A stretch of 53,807 nucleotides of DNA from Acidimicrobiia bacterium. Its GTDB lineage: Bacteria > Actinomycetota > Acidimicrobiia > Acidimicrobiales > Poriferisodalaceae. Each line of letters starts with the position of its first letter. Within the stretch, counting starts at the first letter, position 1. The DNA is taken from assembly GCA_022822525.1 (NCBI GenBank), contig JAJEBN010000110.1, positions 1 to 53,807 of the forward strand, written 5' to 3'. A program made the position numbers and the translations under genes. Under the pieces are notes generated by a model. The model saw only the letters and a program-made list of their open reading frames with translations, was not told where the DNA came from and ran no database searches. Positions 1 to 8,169 of this stretch are shown here, piece after piece.

Positions 1-3000
1 ATGACATCCACCACAGCCTTGGTCAGAGCGCGCATGATGAAACCGGCCTCCACGGTCGTCAGGTCAAGGACGACCCCACCAATACACCGGGGAACCAGAC
101 GACCCGTGGACGGCCACCTATCCGCGCGGCCCCTTAGCGACACGAACTGGGTCGGCGGGTCGTCCGCGGCGGACCTTGGCCGGTCATCTCGACGCCGAGC
201 GACGAGGAGGCACTCGTGAATGCCGGTGTTCTCGGAGAAGTTGATCTTCTTCGGGTCGTGCGACGTCACAACCGTCTCGATGCGGAATCGGTCCGCTCGG
301 AATCGACGTTCTTGCAGTCCTGAGGTTGAAACACACGCCGTGACAGGGAGCACGGTTGCAAAGGCGCCCCGACTCGCGAGGACCAGTCGGTCGACTATCG
401 GGGTGAAGTACGTTCCGATGCTGTTGGCATCGATGGTTGCACCGGCAGCCGGATCGGACTGCAGCAACACATCGCGCAACCCAAGCTCGTGCTGCTGCAT
501 TGCCTTCTTCTGAGTTGGCGAGTACTGCGAGTTCTTCTTGACGTTGTTGGTGAACGGCGGGTTCATGATCACGAGATCGATGTCGCGGATCGGGAACTCG
601 GCACCGGAGTCGGTCAGCTGCGTTCCCACGCTGCCTGCGTCTGTGTGCCGCACCAGATTGCGCAGCGACGCCTCGGAATCGGCGAAGCCGAGCACCTCAA
701 GCGTTCCGGCCTTCATCGTTCCGTCAGGCTGCGGGCCGTGCTTGAGCGTGAACAGATTCATCTTGCGGTAGTCGACCGTCGGAGCGCCCAAGGTGAAGTT
801 CGATGCAGCGAACTGGATGGCCGGCAGGTTGATGTCGAGCCCGTGGAGCACGTTTTCGACGATGGCCTTGTGCAGACCGGCATCGTCTGAGTCGGCATCA
901 TCGCCGTTCGGGTGTTGGTCAGCCTCGTGGGCGCGTTGCTTGAGCACTCGCAGCGCTGCCATGAGCAGGGTCCCGGTGCCGCAGGCAGGGTCCATGACCC
1001 GCAGTCGGGCCATGTGCTCGGGATCTGTCCAGTCGGCGAAGCTCTCATCGATTGCCAGCCGCGCCAGCATGAGCGCCGACAGATTCTTGGTGTAGAAGGC
1101 GCCGTATGCCTCTGCATTGGGCAGGATGCGGTGGTAGAGCGGGCCGGCGTGGTCGTAGCCCATCTCGCTGAGCGAATCTGCTGTGCGGTTCGCGCACTCT
1201 GCGAGGCTCCGCAACGCGCCTGCCGCAAAAGGCCGCTGCGGCAAAGCTGCCAGCACGCTGAGCGCAGGCGCAAACACTGGCTCGTAGTCGTGTTCGAGGA
1301 TGCGCTGCCAAGCAGTGGTCAGCACCGCGGCGGGGTCCTCGGCGCCGGAGACTCGTGCGAGGTCCGCGAGGTCGTCGAATCGAGACACATCGCGCAGCCG
1401 GCGGTGCAGCAAGCAGGCGTTGATGAGCACGAGCGACGCCACTTTGCAGATGTCGGCCTTGTTGGCGTCAGTAACGGCGAGGTTGCCGAGCGCCGCCGCC
1501 AAGGGTTCTGCGAGATCGCCGTCGCTGAACCTTGCACCGGCGAAGCTGACCGTTGCTCCCAGTTCGTCAGCGACAAGCTTGCCAGCGGTGCCCAAGCCGG
1601 ATGCGGCGACCACCTGGGCAAAGATGGAATCCCCGGCGCCACGGAGGTCGAATTCCAACTGGGTGACGTCGCTTTCGAGGCCATCGCTGCCGTCAGCGTC
1701 GCCCTTCGACTGGGGTACTGGCTTGACCTCGCCGACCGTTACGAATCTGGCGGGTGACTCGGCCAGCCGGCCGTCGTGGGCTTGCAACGCCCGAAGCACC
1801 TGCCCGACGGCTTCGTAGCCGCTTCCGCCCTCCTCGAGAGCAGCGGTGATGTCTTCGTCAGGCTGCACTGGTACAGGGATGACGATGTAGCCGAGCCGTT
1901 TGCCATCGGCGCGGCGCATGACCCGTCCGACGGCCTGGACGATGTCGACGTGACTGTCCCGCGGTTCCATGAACACGACGGCATCCAGCGACGGAACGTC
2001 CACCCCTTCGGTGAGCAGCTTCGCGTTGCAGATCACCCGTGCGCACCGGTCGGTGCTGGCACGTGCGAGCTTGCGCAATTCCTCGTTGCGCTCGAACGCA
2101 GGTGCTGTGCCGTCAAGATGTCTCGCTTCGACGGGCACCGCTCCTGCTTCGTCACCGCGGCGGTGCCGGCGGCGGGTAATCAGGCTGCGCAACTGTGGAT
2201 CCTGAAGCCCCTGCGCGTAGAACTTGGACCGAGCGATGGAGTTGGCAAATGCGATGGTGCGATCCAGGCGCTGCGGCACTTCGAGGTCGTCACCTTCGGC
2301 CATGCCGTTGATGGCGAGCGAGGTGCCGAGCAGGCGCTGGAGATCCTCGTTGCTCACCACTAGCGGTTTGGTGCCGCCTTGCTGTGCCAGCGAGCCGGCC
2401 GATCCGTCGCCCAAGGCGATAAGCCGCTTGCGCACCCCGGCCGTCACTGCGCCGGCGTGAATGCCCAAGACGATCACGCGGTAGTCGGTGAGGAGGTTCT
2501 GCTCGACTGCTTCCTTGAACGAGAGACGCTCAAGCTCCGGGCCGTAGGTGTCGCCGTCATCCATGTCGACGGTCTCGATGCCGCGCCCCGACAGCGACTT
2601 CTTGGATGCCGCGGTGTAGATGCGCGGTGTGGCCGTCATGTAAAGCCGCTTGCGCGCACGCAAGCGTTCGTTGTCGTGCACCATCTGGAAGCCGCTGTCA
2701 CGGCTGGCACCGGATTGGTCTGAGACGACGCCCGTCGTGCGATGCGCCTCGTCGCAGAGGATCAGATCGAAGGCACCAGCGCCGTGGGAGGACTGTGCGT
2801 CACGGACCCGATGCAGCGACTGATAGGTGCAGGACACCACGCGGGTCTCGTCGGTGTCGATAGAGGGGTCCAGCATCCCGCCCAGTCGCTGGGGCAGCGT
2901 CGTCACTGGGCACTCCAACTCAGAAACGCGCATCTCCGTGGCGCTCTCGGAGCGTCCGCCTGCCGAGTCGTCGGAGCAGACGACGACGCAGCCAAGCGGC

Positions 3001-3882
3001 CTGGTGGTGTGCAGCAGCCACTCGCGGCGCGCCTGCGCGACCAGTGCGATGCTCGGTGCCAAGAAGAGGATGCGCCCGCCGTCCGGAACCACGCTCTCAG
3101 CGATGCGCAGCGAGGTGAAGGTCTTGCCTGTGCCGCAGGCCATGATCATCCGACCGCGGTCGTGGTGCGATAGGCCTTCGACGACCTTGTCGATGGCCTC
3201 CTTCTGACGCGGCCAAGACGGGCGGACCGGTCGTTCCTGCAGCTTCTCGCTGATCTTCTCGAATTCATGGCGCAGGAAGTCGATCCGCCGGACCGCGGCG
3301 CCGAGGCTGTCGACCTGCGCAAGCGCGTTCTCGCTCCAAGGAGAGGTCGTGACGACCCACCGCATGGCGAAGACCGGCTGGCCGGATGCATCGACGGCTT
3401 GCGACGCGCTCAGAAAGGAGTCGATGTCAGACTTGGCGACCCGCCGCTTCGGCGCGTAGCACTTGCATTGGATGGCGACCCAGCTGCCGTCGCGGTGGCG
3501 TGCGACGAGATCGATGCCGGTGTCCTTGGCGCTGAGGCCGGTCAGCTGCTGACGTTCGCGCCACCGTGCCCAGTGTTCGATCTCGTCGATCTCGTACTCG
3601 GGACTGTCAAGAAAGACGATCTTGACGAGTTCCTCGAACCACCGGCCTTTCTCGGACTCGTCACGGCTGGTCGTGCGAATGCGCTCAATGACCTCGCCAA
3701 CCGTGACAAGTGCTTCTATCGGTGGCTCAGAAGCGGCATCCGAAGTGGGGGGGGGTACCAGCGAAGGGCAGGCTCAACGACGCGAGGTCGATGTCCTCAC
3801 GACGCATCCCGCGGGTCGCGGACGAAGTGAGCGCGATCTCGTCGGCGTTCGCCTCGACTTGCGGTGGAAATGTCTCGCTCAT
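1..3882 (-). CDS. Type ISP-like restriction-modification enzyme (nuclease-helicase-methylase), partial, frame broken at C9 tract
   Basis: Large single-chain restriction-modification protein; the C-terminal part lies beyond the left edge. From 3746 to 1 one uninterrupted frame gives, in order: an Mrr-like PD-(D/E)XK nuclease (TGIDLVARHRDGSW then AIQCK, about 3470-3530), a superfamily 2 helicase (MACGTGKT Walker A near 3130, CDEAHR near 2750, helicase C-terminal motifs near 1900-2050) and an N6-adenine methylase (DPACGTGTLL near 970, NPPF near 555). This order is that of LlaGI/LlaBIII type ISP enzymes, whose target-recognition domain follows the methylase and would lie off-window. The best ATG, at 3882 (MSETFPPQVEANADE), is in a different frame. 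It hits a stop just after a run of nine C at 3747-3755; eight or eleven C would join the frames. The downstream frame has no ATG, GTG or TTG start near its beginning. Either phase variation, a sequencing error or a real frameshift explains this. Family assignment is strong; expression state is unknown. Confidence 0.85.
3747..3755 (-). repeat. C9 homopolymer inside the 5' end of the restriction-modification gene
   Basis: Nine consecutive G on the plus strand (C on the coding strand) lie about 43 codons after the ATG at 3882. With nine C the frame ends at a TGA just downstream. With eight or eleven C it reads directly into the nuclease domain. Homopolymer tracts in this position are classical slipped-strand switches in restriction-modification genes, but long G runs are also prone to sequencing error. 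Confidence 0.8.
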
Positions 3883-3954
3883 CGATGCCCCCTGCTGGCC
3901 CCGCAATTGTGGTCCAGAACGCCGATGCGCTGCTCGATCAGGTGGCGCGCAGGA

Positions 3955-4371
3955 TCAGGACTTGTCGGCGGTGGGTTTGTTGATGAACATGGCCAGCAGC
4001 AAGCCGATGCCGGCGGCGCCGAGAATGAGCGCCGAGTAGGCGGTGTCGTCGTGGATGCCCTGGTCGAACCAGTCGCTGTAGTAGGTGGTGGTCAACGCAT
4101 CGAGGCACATCGCCGGTGCGAACAGGGCGATCGCGGCTGAGCTGCGCCATTGCCGGGGCGTCTGCAGCAGCCGCAAGCACACGAACATCGTGATGACCGT
4201 CGCGATCGTGCCGACGATCAGCCACACCCACCACACCGTCCGGGATACCGACGGCACGTAGATGTCGGTGAAGATCAGCAGGAACAGCCCTAGGAACACG
4301 GCCCAGCCGACGACGGCGATCACCATCATCAGGACCATGTGCTGGATGTACGAGAGTCGGCTCTGCTCGGG
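3955..4371 (-). CDS. Small four-helix integral membrane protein
   Basis: About 138 residues from the ATG at 4371 (MPEQSRLSYIQHMVL), chosen because GGAAGGA lies upstream; an ATG at 4401 would add ten residues. Four hydrophobic segments are visible: VLMMVIAVVGWAVFLGLFLL, VWWVWLIVGTIATVITMFVC, SAAIALFAPAMCLDALTTTY and YSALILGAAGIGLLLAMFI. The loop with LDALTTTYYSDWF recalls small membrane families such as DUF5367, but I cannot assign it firmly. No catalytic motif is seen. It sits alone between the restriction gene and a lipoprotein gene, both on the same strand. Function unknown; probably inner-membrane. Confidence 0.65.
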   Translation of the reverse strand, partial: PEQSRLSYIQHMVLMMVIAVVGWAVFLGLFLLIFTDIYVPSVSRTVWWVWLIVGTIATVITMFVCLRLLQTPRQWRSSAAIALFAPAMCLDALTTTYYSDWFDQGIHDDTAYSALILGAAGIGLLLAMFINKPTADKS

Positions 4372-4456
4372 CATCGAAGGCCGTCCTTCCGACGGGTACA
4401 TCAAGGTGCCATGCGACCGTAGTTGTCTTGCCCTGGCCTGTTGACGCCGGTCGGTC

Positions 4457-5059
4457 TCAGGAGGACGGAACGTCGACCATCACGGTGGCGTCGATGGGGT
4501 TGCCGTTGTGCGTCAGGGTGGCGTGGTCGTTTGCGGAGAGCTCGACGCGGACTTCGCGCTCGCCCGGCTCGAGGTTGCCGAGGTGGTACCAGAGCCCGTA
4601 GAGGCGGTTGATCTTCACGCCGTCGACGTAGATGTGCATGTGGCCTTCGCCTTCGACGTGCTCGGTGGAAGCTCGTTCTGGGGCGAGATGGAAGTTCCCG
4701 AGGGTGACCTGCACGTTCCAGCCGCTGCTGGGATCCGGCGTGACCTCGAGTGAGACCGTCGGCACTGCACCGTCGGCGGCAACTTCTCGCGTCGCGCTGT
4801 GGTCGTGGCCGCCGTGCTCATCGGTGGAGATGTCGCTGGACATCTCCACCATCGAGCTCATGTCGTGGCTTGCAGATTCGTCGTCGGTCGCCTCGTTGGT
4901 GTGGACGTGCACCTCACCGTCGTCGTGAACGTGCACCGAAGTCGTCGGCGCCTCAGCCGGCACCGTCGGGGCCGTCAGGTCGGGTTCGTTGCCACCGCAG
5001 GCGATCGCCAGCCCAGCCACTGCCATGAGGAATGTGAAGAGCCGCGGCCATCGTTTCAT
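4457..5059 (-). CDS. His-rich secreted lipoprotein, probable metal binding
   Basis: 200 residues from the ATG at 5059 (MKRWPRLFTFLMAVAGLAIA, then Cys). The N-terminus is a lipoprotein signal with lipobox LAIAC, so the mature protein should be anchored outside the membrane. Residues about 40-95 are low in complexity and rich in His, Asp and Met (SVHVHDDGEVHVHTNEATDD; later DEHGGHDHSA), typical of copper- or zinc-binding linkers. The remainder looks like a single beta-rich domain with LGNFHLAPE, GHMHIYVDGVKINRLYG and NDHATLTHNG, suggesting a cupredoxin-like or YtkA-like fold; this is a guess. The nearby CopC-CopD gene and lipoprotein cytochrome make a role in copper handling plausible but unproven. 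Confidence 0.7.
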   Translation of the reverse strand: MKRWPRLFTFLMAVAGLAIACGGNEPDLTAPTVPAEAPTTSVHVHDDGEVHVHTNEATDDESASHDMSSMVEMSSDISTDEHGGHDHSATREVAADGAVPTVSLEVTPDPSSGWNVQVTLGNFHLAPERASTEHVEGEGHMHIYVDGVKINRLYGLWYHLGNLEPGEREVRVELSANDHATLTHNGNPIDATVMVDVPSS

Positions 5060-5156
5060 ATGCCACCCTCGTCGTCCGCCGTCGACCGACATTTCTACCG
5101 ACGGAAGCACCTCGACAGTGCGCGCAATTCTGGCGAACTGCGGACGGCGGCGGGCC

Positions 5157-5600
5157 TCAGCTCGCGTTCTTGGGGGCGACGATGGTGGTCGTGCCTTGGG
5201 CGACGGCAACCATGCGATCGCCGTTGGTGATCTCGACGCGCACGACGGCCAGGCGCTTGCTCATCGAGATGATCTCGGCGGTGGCGACACAGGTGCCGCC
5301 GGTGACCGGAGCGAGGAGGTTGATCTTGAACTCGGTGGTGGCCGCCCAATAGCCGGGCGGCATCACCGGGTACATGACCACGCCCAGCACGTGGTCGCAC
5401 ATGGCAGACAGGCAGCCGCCGTGCATGGTGCCCATCATGGTTACCAGCTCGTCGGTGACCGGCATCTCGCACACCAGCCGACCGGCCTCGAACTCGGTGG
5501 CCTTGATACCCAGGTAGCCGTCGATGCCGCTGCGCGAAACCCGGCCGATCACCTTGTCGGCCCATTCCTGGTTGAACGTTTCGAACGTCGGGCGGCTCAT
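5157..5600 (-). CDS. PaaI-family hotdog thioesterase
   Basis: 147 residues, the normal length for a single hotdog domain. The segment MMGTMHGGCLSAMCDHVLG matches the PaaI-type active-site helix (a G-T-x-HGG pattern where an Asp or Glu usually sits on the following helix; here D in CDHVLG). Downstream strands TTEFKINLLAPV and AEIISMSKRLAVVRVEI fit the hotdog sheet. It probably hydrolyses an acyl-CoA or aryl-CoA in the cytoplasm. The alcohol dehydrogenase gene follows upstream on the same strand, 60 bases away, but the reiterated palindrome of that gene lies between them, so co-transcription is uncertain. Substrate unknown. Confidence 0.85.
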   Translation of the reverse strand: MSRPTFETFNQEWADKVIGRVSRSGIDGYLGIKATEFEAGRLVCEMPVTDELVTMMGTMHGGCLSAMCDHVLGVVMYPVMPPGYWAATTEFKINLLAPVTGGTCVATAEIISMSKRLAVVRVEITNGDRMVAVAQGTTTIVAPKNAS

Positions 5601-5628
5601 GTGAAGCTCCTTGAGCTAGGCGGGATCA

Positions 5629-5680
5629 GGCGCGAAGACGCCGTGCTGTGTTTGTTGGTTCACGGCGCGAAGACGCCGTG
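5629..5680 (-). repeat. Reiterated 3'-end palindrome of the alcohol dehydrogenase gene (35-bp period)
   Basis: Two copies of GGCGCGAAGACGCCGTG (5629-5645 and 5664-5680) are spaced exactly 35 bp apart. The right copy is the last codons of the dehydrogenase gene around its stop codon and forms a stem (TCACGGCG with CGCCGTGA, 5660-5681). In gene orientation the linker between the copies reads AACCAACAAACACAG. The same architecture occurs at 43797-43875 and 53465-53529. It may act as a double terminator. Confidence 0.85.
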
Positions 5681-6751
5681 AACGGGCGGCACGCCGGGGC
5701 GTTCGCCGGCCAGCGTCTGGATGAGGGGCTCGAGGTCGTCGAAGCCCGCTACTTGGCGCGGCAAGTCCGCGAACGGGTAGCGGCCTGACACCAGCAGGTC
5801 GAGCGCCTTGCGGTATGCGGTGACATCGACGCCCAAGGCACCGAAGATGCGCAGCTCCTTGTAGACGATGTGGTCGGGGTCGAACCCCGGCGTTTCGGCC
5901 GAGCCGCGGGTGCCCGCGAGCACGATCGTGCCGCCCGGCCGGGCGAGCTGGACCGCCTGTGCGAGAGCGGCGGGTGCCTTCGCGGTGACGTCGACGACGA
6001 CGTCTGCCTTGGCGCCGGCGGCGTCGCGCAGCGCCCTGTTGGGGTCGGTCTCGGCGACATCCACTGCCAAGTCGGCGCCGAACGCCGGGGCCAGCGCCAG
6101 ACGCTCGGCGTCACGCTCGCCCAAGCCGGTCACCATGACGAAACCGGCGCCAGCCTCCTTCGCCGCCGCGGCCGAGCACAGCCCGCGCACACCCGGACCC
6201 AGGATGGCCACCACATCGCCGGGCTGAGTATCGGGGATCTCCACCGCCCAGCGGATCCCGGCGCCCAGCGGGTTGAACAGCGTTGCGGTGACCGGATCGA
6301 GCTCGTCGGGCACCGCCATCAGCATCGAGTCGGGCCGCAGATACAGGTGCGAGGCATAGCCGCCCCCGAGACCCGGCGGCGCATCCGCATCGGTGAAGCC
6401 GACCATCGTGGCCAGACCGTTGCGTTCGCACCGCCGGTAGAGCCCCGACCGGCACTGCTCGCACTCCCGGCACGACAGGAACACCTCCACCGCCACCCGC
6501 TGCCCGGCGTTCACACCCCATCTGTCGGCGGCGGCGTCACCCAACTCCTCCACCACGCCGATGACTTCGTGTCCGGGGATGAACGCATGCCGGTTGGTGA
6601 TGTGGCCCGTGTACTGCTCGTGGTCGGTGCCGCACAGCCCGCAGGCCTCAATGCGCAGCAGGCCGTCGTGGGCGCCGACCTCAGGCAGCTCGAAGCTCCG
6701 CCGCTCGAACGATCGCGGCTCGGTCAGCACAAGTCCGGTCGCAGAGGTCAT
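5660..6751 (-). CDS. Zinc-dependent medium-chain alcohol dehydrogenase
   Basis: 363 residues from the ATG at 6751 (MTSATGLVLTEPRSFERRSF); a TTG at 6775 is less likely. The MDR architecture is clear: catalytic-zinc region EACGLCGTDHEQYTGH and IPGHEVIGVVEELG, the four-Cys structural-zinc loop CRECEQCRSGLYRRC (about residues 95-110), then a Rossmann domain (VVAILGPGVRGLCSAAAAKE; the glycine motif is G-P-G-V-R-G). It should oxidise an alcohol or reduce an aldehyde/ketone with NAD(P). The adjacent SDR gene upstream ends 42 bases before this start, so the pair may form a small operon. Substrate cannot be read from the sequence. The gene's 3' end is duplicated downstream. Confidence 0.9.
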   Translation of the reverse strand: MTSATGLVLTEPRSFERRSFELPEVGAHDGLLRIEACGLCGTDHEQYTGHITNRHAFIPGHEVIGVVEELGDAAADRWGVNAGQRVAVEVFLSCRECEQCRSGLYRRCERNGLATMVGFTDADAPPGLGGGYASHLYLRPDSMLMAVPDELDPVTATLFNPLGAGIRWAVEIPDTQPGDVVAILGPGVRGLCSAAAAKEAGAGFVMVTGLGERDAERLALAPAFGADLAVDVAETDPNRALRDAAGAKADVVVDVTAKAPAALAQAVQLARPGGTIVLAGTRGSAETPGFDPDHIVYKELRIFGALGVDVTAYRKALDLLVSGRYPFADLPRQVAGFDDLEPLIQTLAGERPGVPPVHGVFAP

Positions 6752-6793
6752 GCGTGTCGCTCCGTTACGAGTCAAGACCCAGCATTGCAGCGA

Positions 6794-7606
6794 TCACGAA
6801 TGGCGCGAACGTGATGCAGGCGAGTCCTTGGGGTTGGCCCATCCCATGGTCATGCCGGCCGAGAGGCCGCCGTCCACCGGCAGGTCCACGCCGTTGACCC
6901 AGCCGGAGTCGCCGACCAGCAGCCAGGTCACCACCTCGGCTTGGTCGTCGGGGGTAGCGACCCTGCCCACCTGTTCGTTCAGCCACGCCATCTGCTCGAC
7001 ACCTGCGTCCTGCTCGAAGTACGGGAACAGGGGAGTGTTCACCGGGCCAGGGCTGACCGAGTTGACCCGGATGCCACGGTCCAGCACCTGCCCCGCGAGC
7101 TGCTTGGTGTACGACACCACCCACTCCTTCGACAGCGTGTAGGCGTTGGGCCCGCCTCGGTCATATGCCTGCGCAACCTCGATGCCCGCCGCGAAGTCTT
7201 CGGCTGCATCCAGCTCCGCGATGCGGTCGCGGTGGCGATCCCACACCATCCCGGCGAGCGACGCGATGTTCACGATCGAGGCTCCATCATTGAGCTTGCC
7301 TTCAGCCAGCAGCGTCTCGGTGATGTGCCGCAACCCGTACACGTTCACCCGCAGCACGAGCTCGGCGCCCATGCTCCCGGCCACGCCGGCGATGTTGCCC
7401 AAGCCGTCGAACGTGCCGCCGAGACCGGCCACCACGCTCTCGATCGAGGCCGGATCCGACAGGTCGCAGTGATGGTGTTCCGCCGCGCCGTCGGGGGCGT
7501 CCTTGACGTCGAGGTTCACGACCTCGTGACCGGCTTCGACGAGTCGCTGCAAGGTTGCATTCCCGATTCCCGTCGAGGCTCCAGTGAGCAGGATTCGCTT
7601 GGCCAT
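6794..7606 (-). CDS. Short-chain dehydrogenase/reductase, coniferyl-alcohol-dehydrogenase-like
   Basis: 270 residues from the ATG at 7606 (MAKRILLTGASTGIGNATLQ). Visible SDR features are the TGxxxGIG cofactor motif (TGASTGIG, residues 8-15), acidic D after the second strand (NLDVKD, favouring NAD), GNIAGVAG, and the catalytic Y-x3-K in NAYTLSKEWV. The region between NIAGVAG and the catalytic Tyr is the diverged arrangement seen in coniferyl-alcohol/3-alpha-hydroxysteroid dehydrogenase-like SDRs, where the helix before the active site is long. C-terminal GVDLPVDGGLSAGMTMGWAN is typical of classical SDRs. It likely partners the neighbouring zinc alcohol dehydrogenase. Exact substrate unknown. 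Confidence 0.87.
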   Translation of the reverse strand: MAKRILLTGASTGIGNATLQRLVEAGHEVVNLDVKDAPDGAAEHHHCDLSDPASIESVVAGLGGTFDGLGNIAGVAGSMGAELVLRVNVYGLRHITETLLAEGKLNDGASIVNIASLAGMVWDRHRDRIAELDAAEDFAAGIEVAQAYDRGGPNAYTLSKEWVVSYTKQLAGQVLDRGIRVNSVSPGPVNTPLFPYFEQDAGVEQMAWLNEQVGRVATPDDQAEVVTWLLVGDSGWVNGVDLPVDGGLSAGMTMGWANPKDSPASRSRHS

Positions 7607-7698
7607 GTCGTTGTCTCCGTTCGTTGTCGCGGTTGGGAGCACCCGGTTTGGCCGGGTGCCGTGAGACTAGGCCCACGGCTCCCGTCGATTCCTGAGCT

Positions 7699-7714
7699 CG
7701 CAGCGGTGGCTGCG
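7699..7714 (-). terminator. Short hairpin after the cytochrome gene
   Basis: CGCAGC, four-base loop, GCTGCG, directly after the cytochrome stop codon and before the SDR gene's promoter region. The stem is short and no T tract follows, so it is a weak candidate. Confidence 0.35.
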
Positions 7715-7716
7715 AC

Positions 7717-8169
7717 TCACTTCTCGAACCCGAGTCGCTCCTGTTCGGCGCGGATGTAGCTGATCACCTTCTCGATCTCGAGATCGGTGATGCCTTCCAC
7801 GGGCGGCATGTCGCCGAACCACCAGTGATGTTCCCGAGTTCCTTCACGGATGGCCACGCGATATGCGTAGTCGCCGTGATGGTTCGGCTCGTAGATGATC
7901 GACAGCTGCGAGGGACCCTTGTCGGTGCCGCGCAGGTCGACGCCGTGGCACTCGGCGCAGTACTGCTGGTACACCGCAGCACCGTCGGGCACAGCCGGGG
8001 CGCCAGCAGCGGTTGTCGGAGGCGCAGGTGCATCCGACGTGACCGTGGGTGCCGGCTCGGCGGATGATGCGCCGCTCGCATCATCTGCATCGGCGGTGCA
8101 CGCAAGGGCGATCGCGCACGCGGCGACCATGGTTGCTGCCCATGGGAGCACGGTTCTGAATCGGTTCAC
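7717..8169 (-). CDS. Lipoprotein c-type cytochrome
   Basis: 150 residues starting at a GTG at 8169 whose last bases overlap the stop of the upstream copC-copD gene (GTGA), which decides the start. The N-terminus VNRFRTVLPWAATMVAACAI leads to a lipobox (AIALAC), so the protein should be a membrane-anchored extracytoplasmic lipoprotein. A Ser/Ala/Pro-rich linker follows. The haem domain has CAECH (residues about 86-90) and a distal Met in GDMPPVEGITD. It is a class I cytochrome c of the type that shuttles electrons outside the membrane. Translational coupling with CopC-CopD suggests a copper or respiratory-oxidase context, perhaps delivery of electrons to a copper enzyme; the partner oxidase is not in the window. 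Confidence 0.87.
   Translation of the reverse strand: MNRFRTVLPWAATMVAACAIALACTADADDASGASSAEPAPTVTSDAPAPPTTAAGAPAVPDGAAVYQQYCAECHGVDLRGTDKGPSQLSIIYEPNHHGDYAYRVAIREGTREHHWWFGDMPPVEGITDLEIEKVISYIRAEQERLGFEK

Noticed and set aside
1..3882. Plus-strand open frames across the restriction gene
   Set aside because: They lie opposite an uninterrupted minus-strand frame with nuclease, helicase and methylase motifs.
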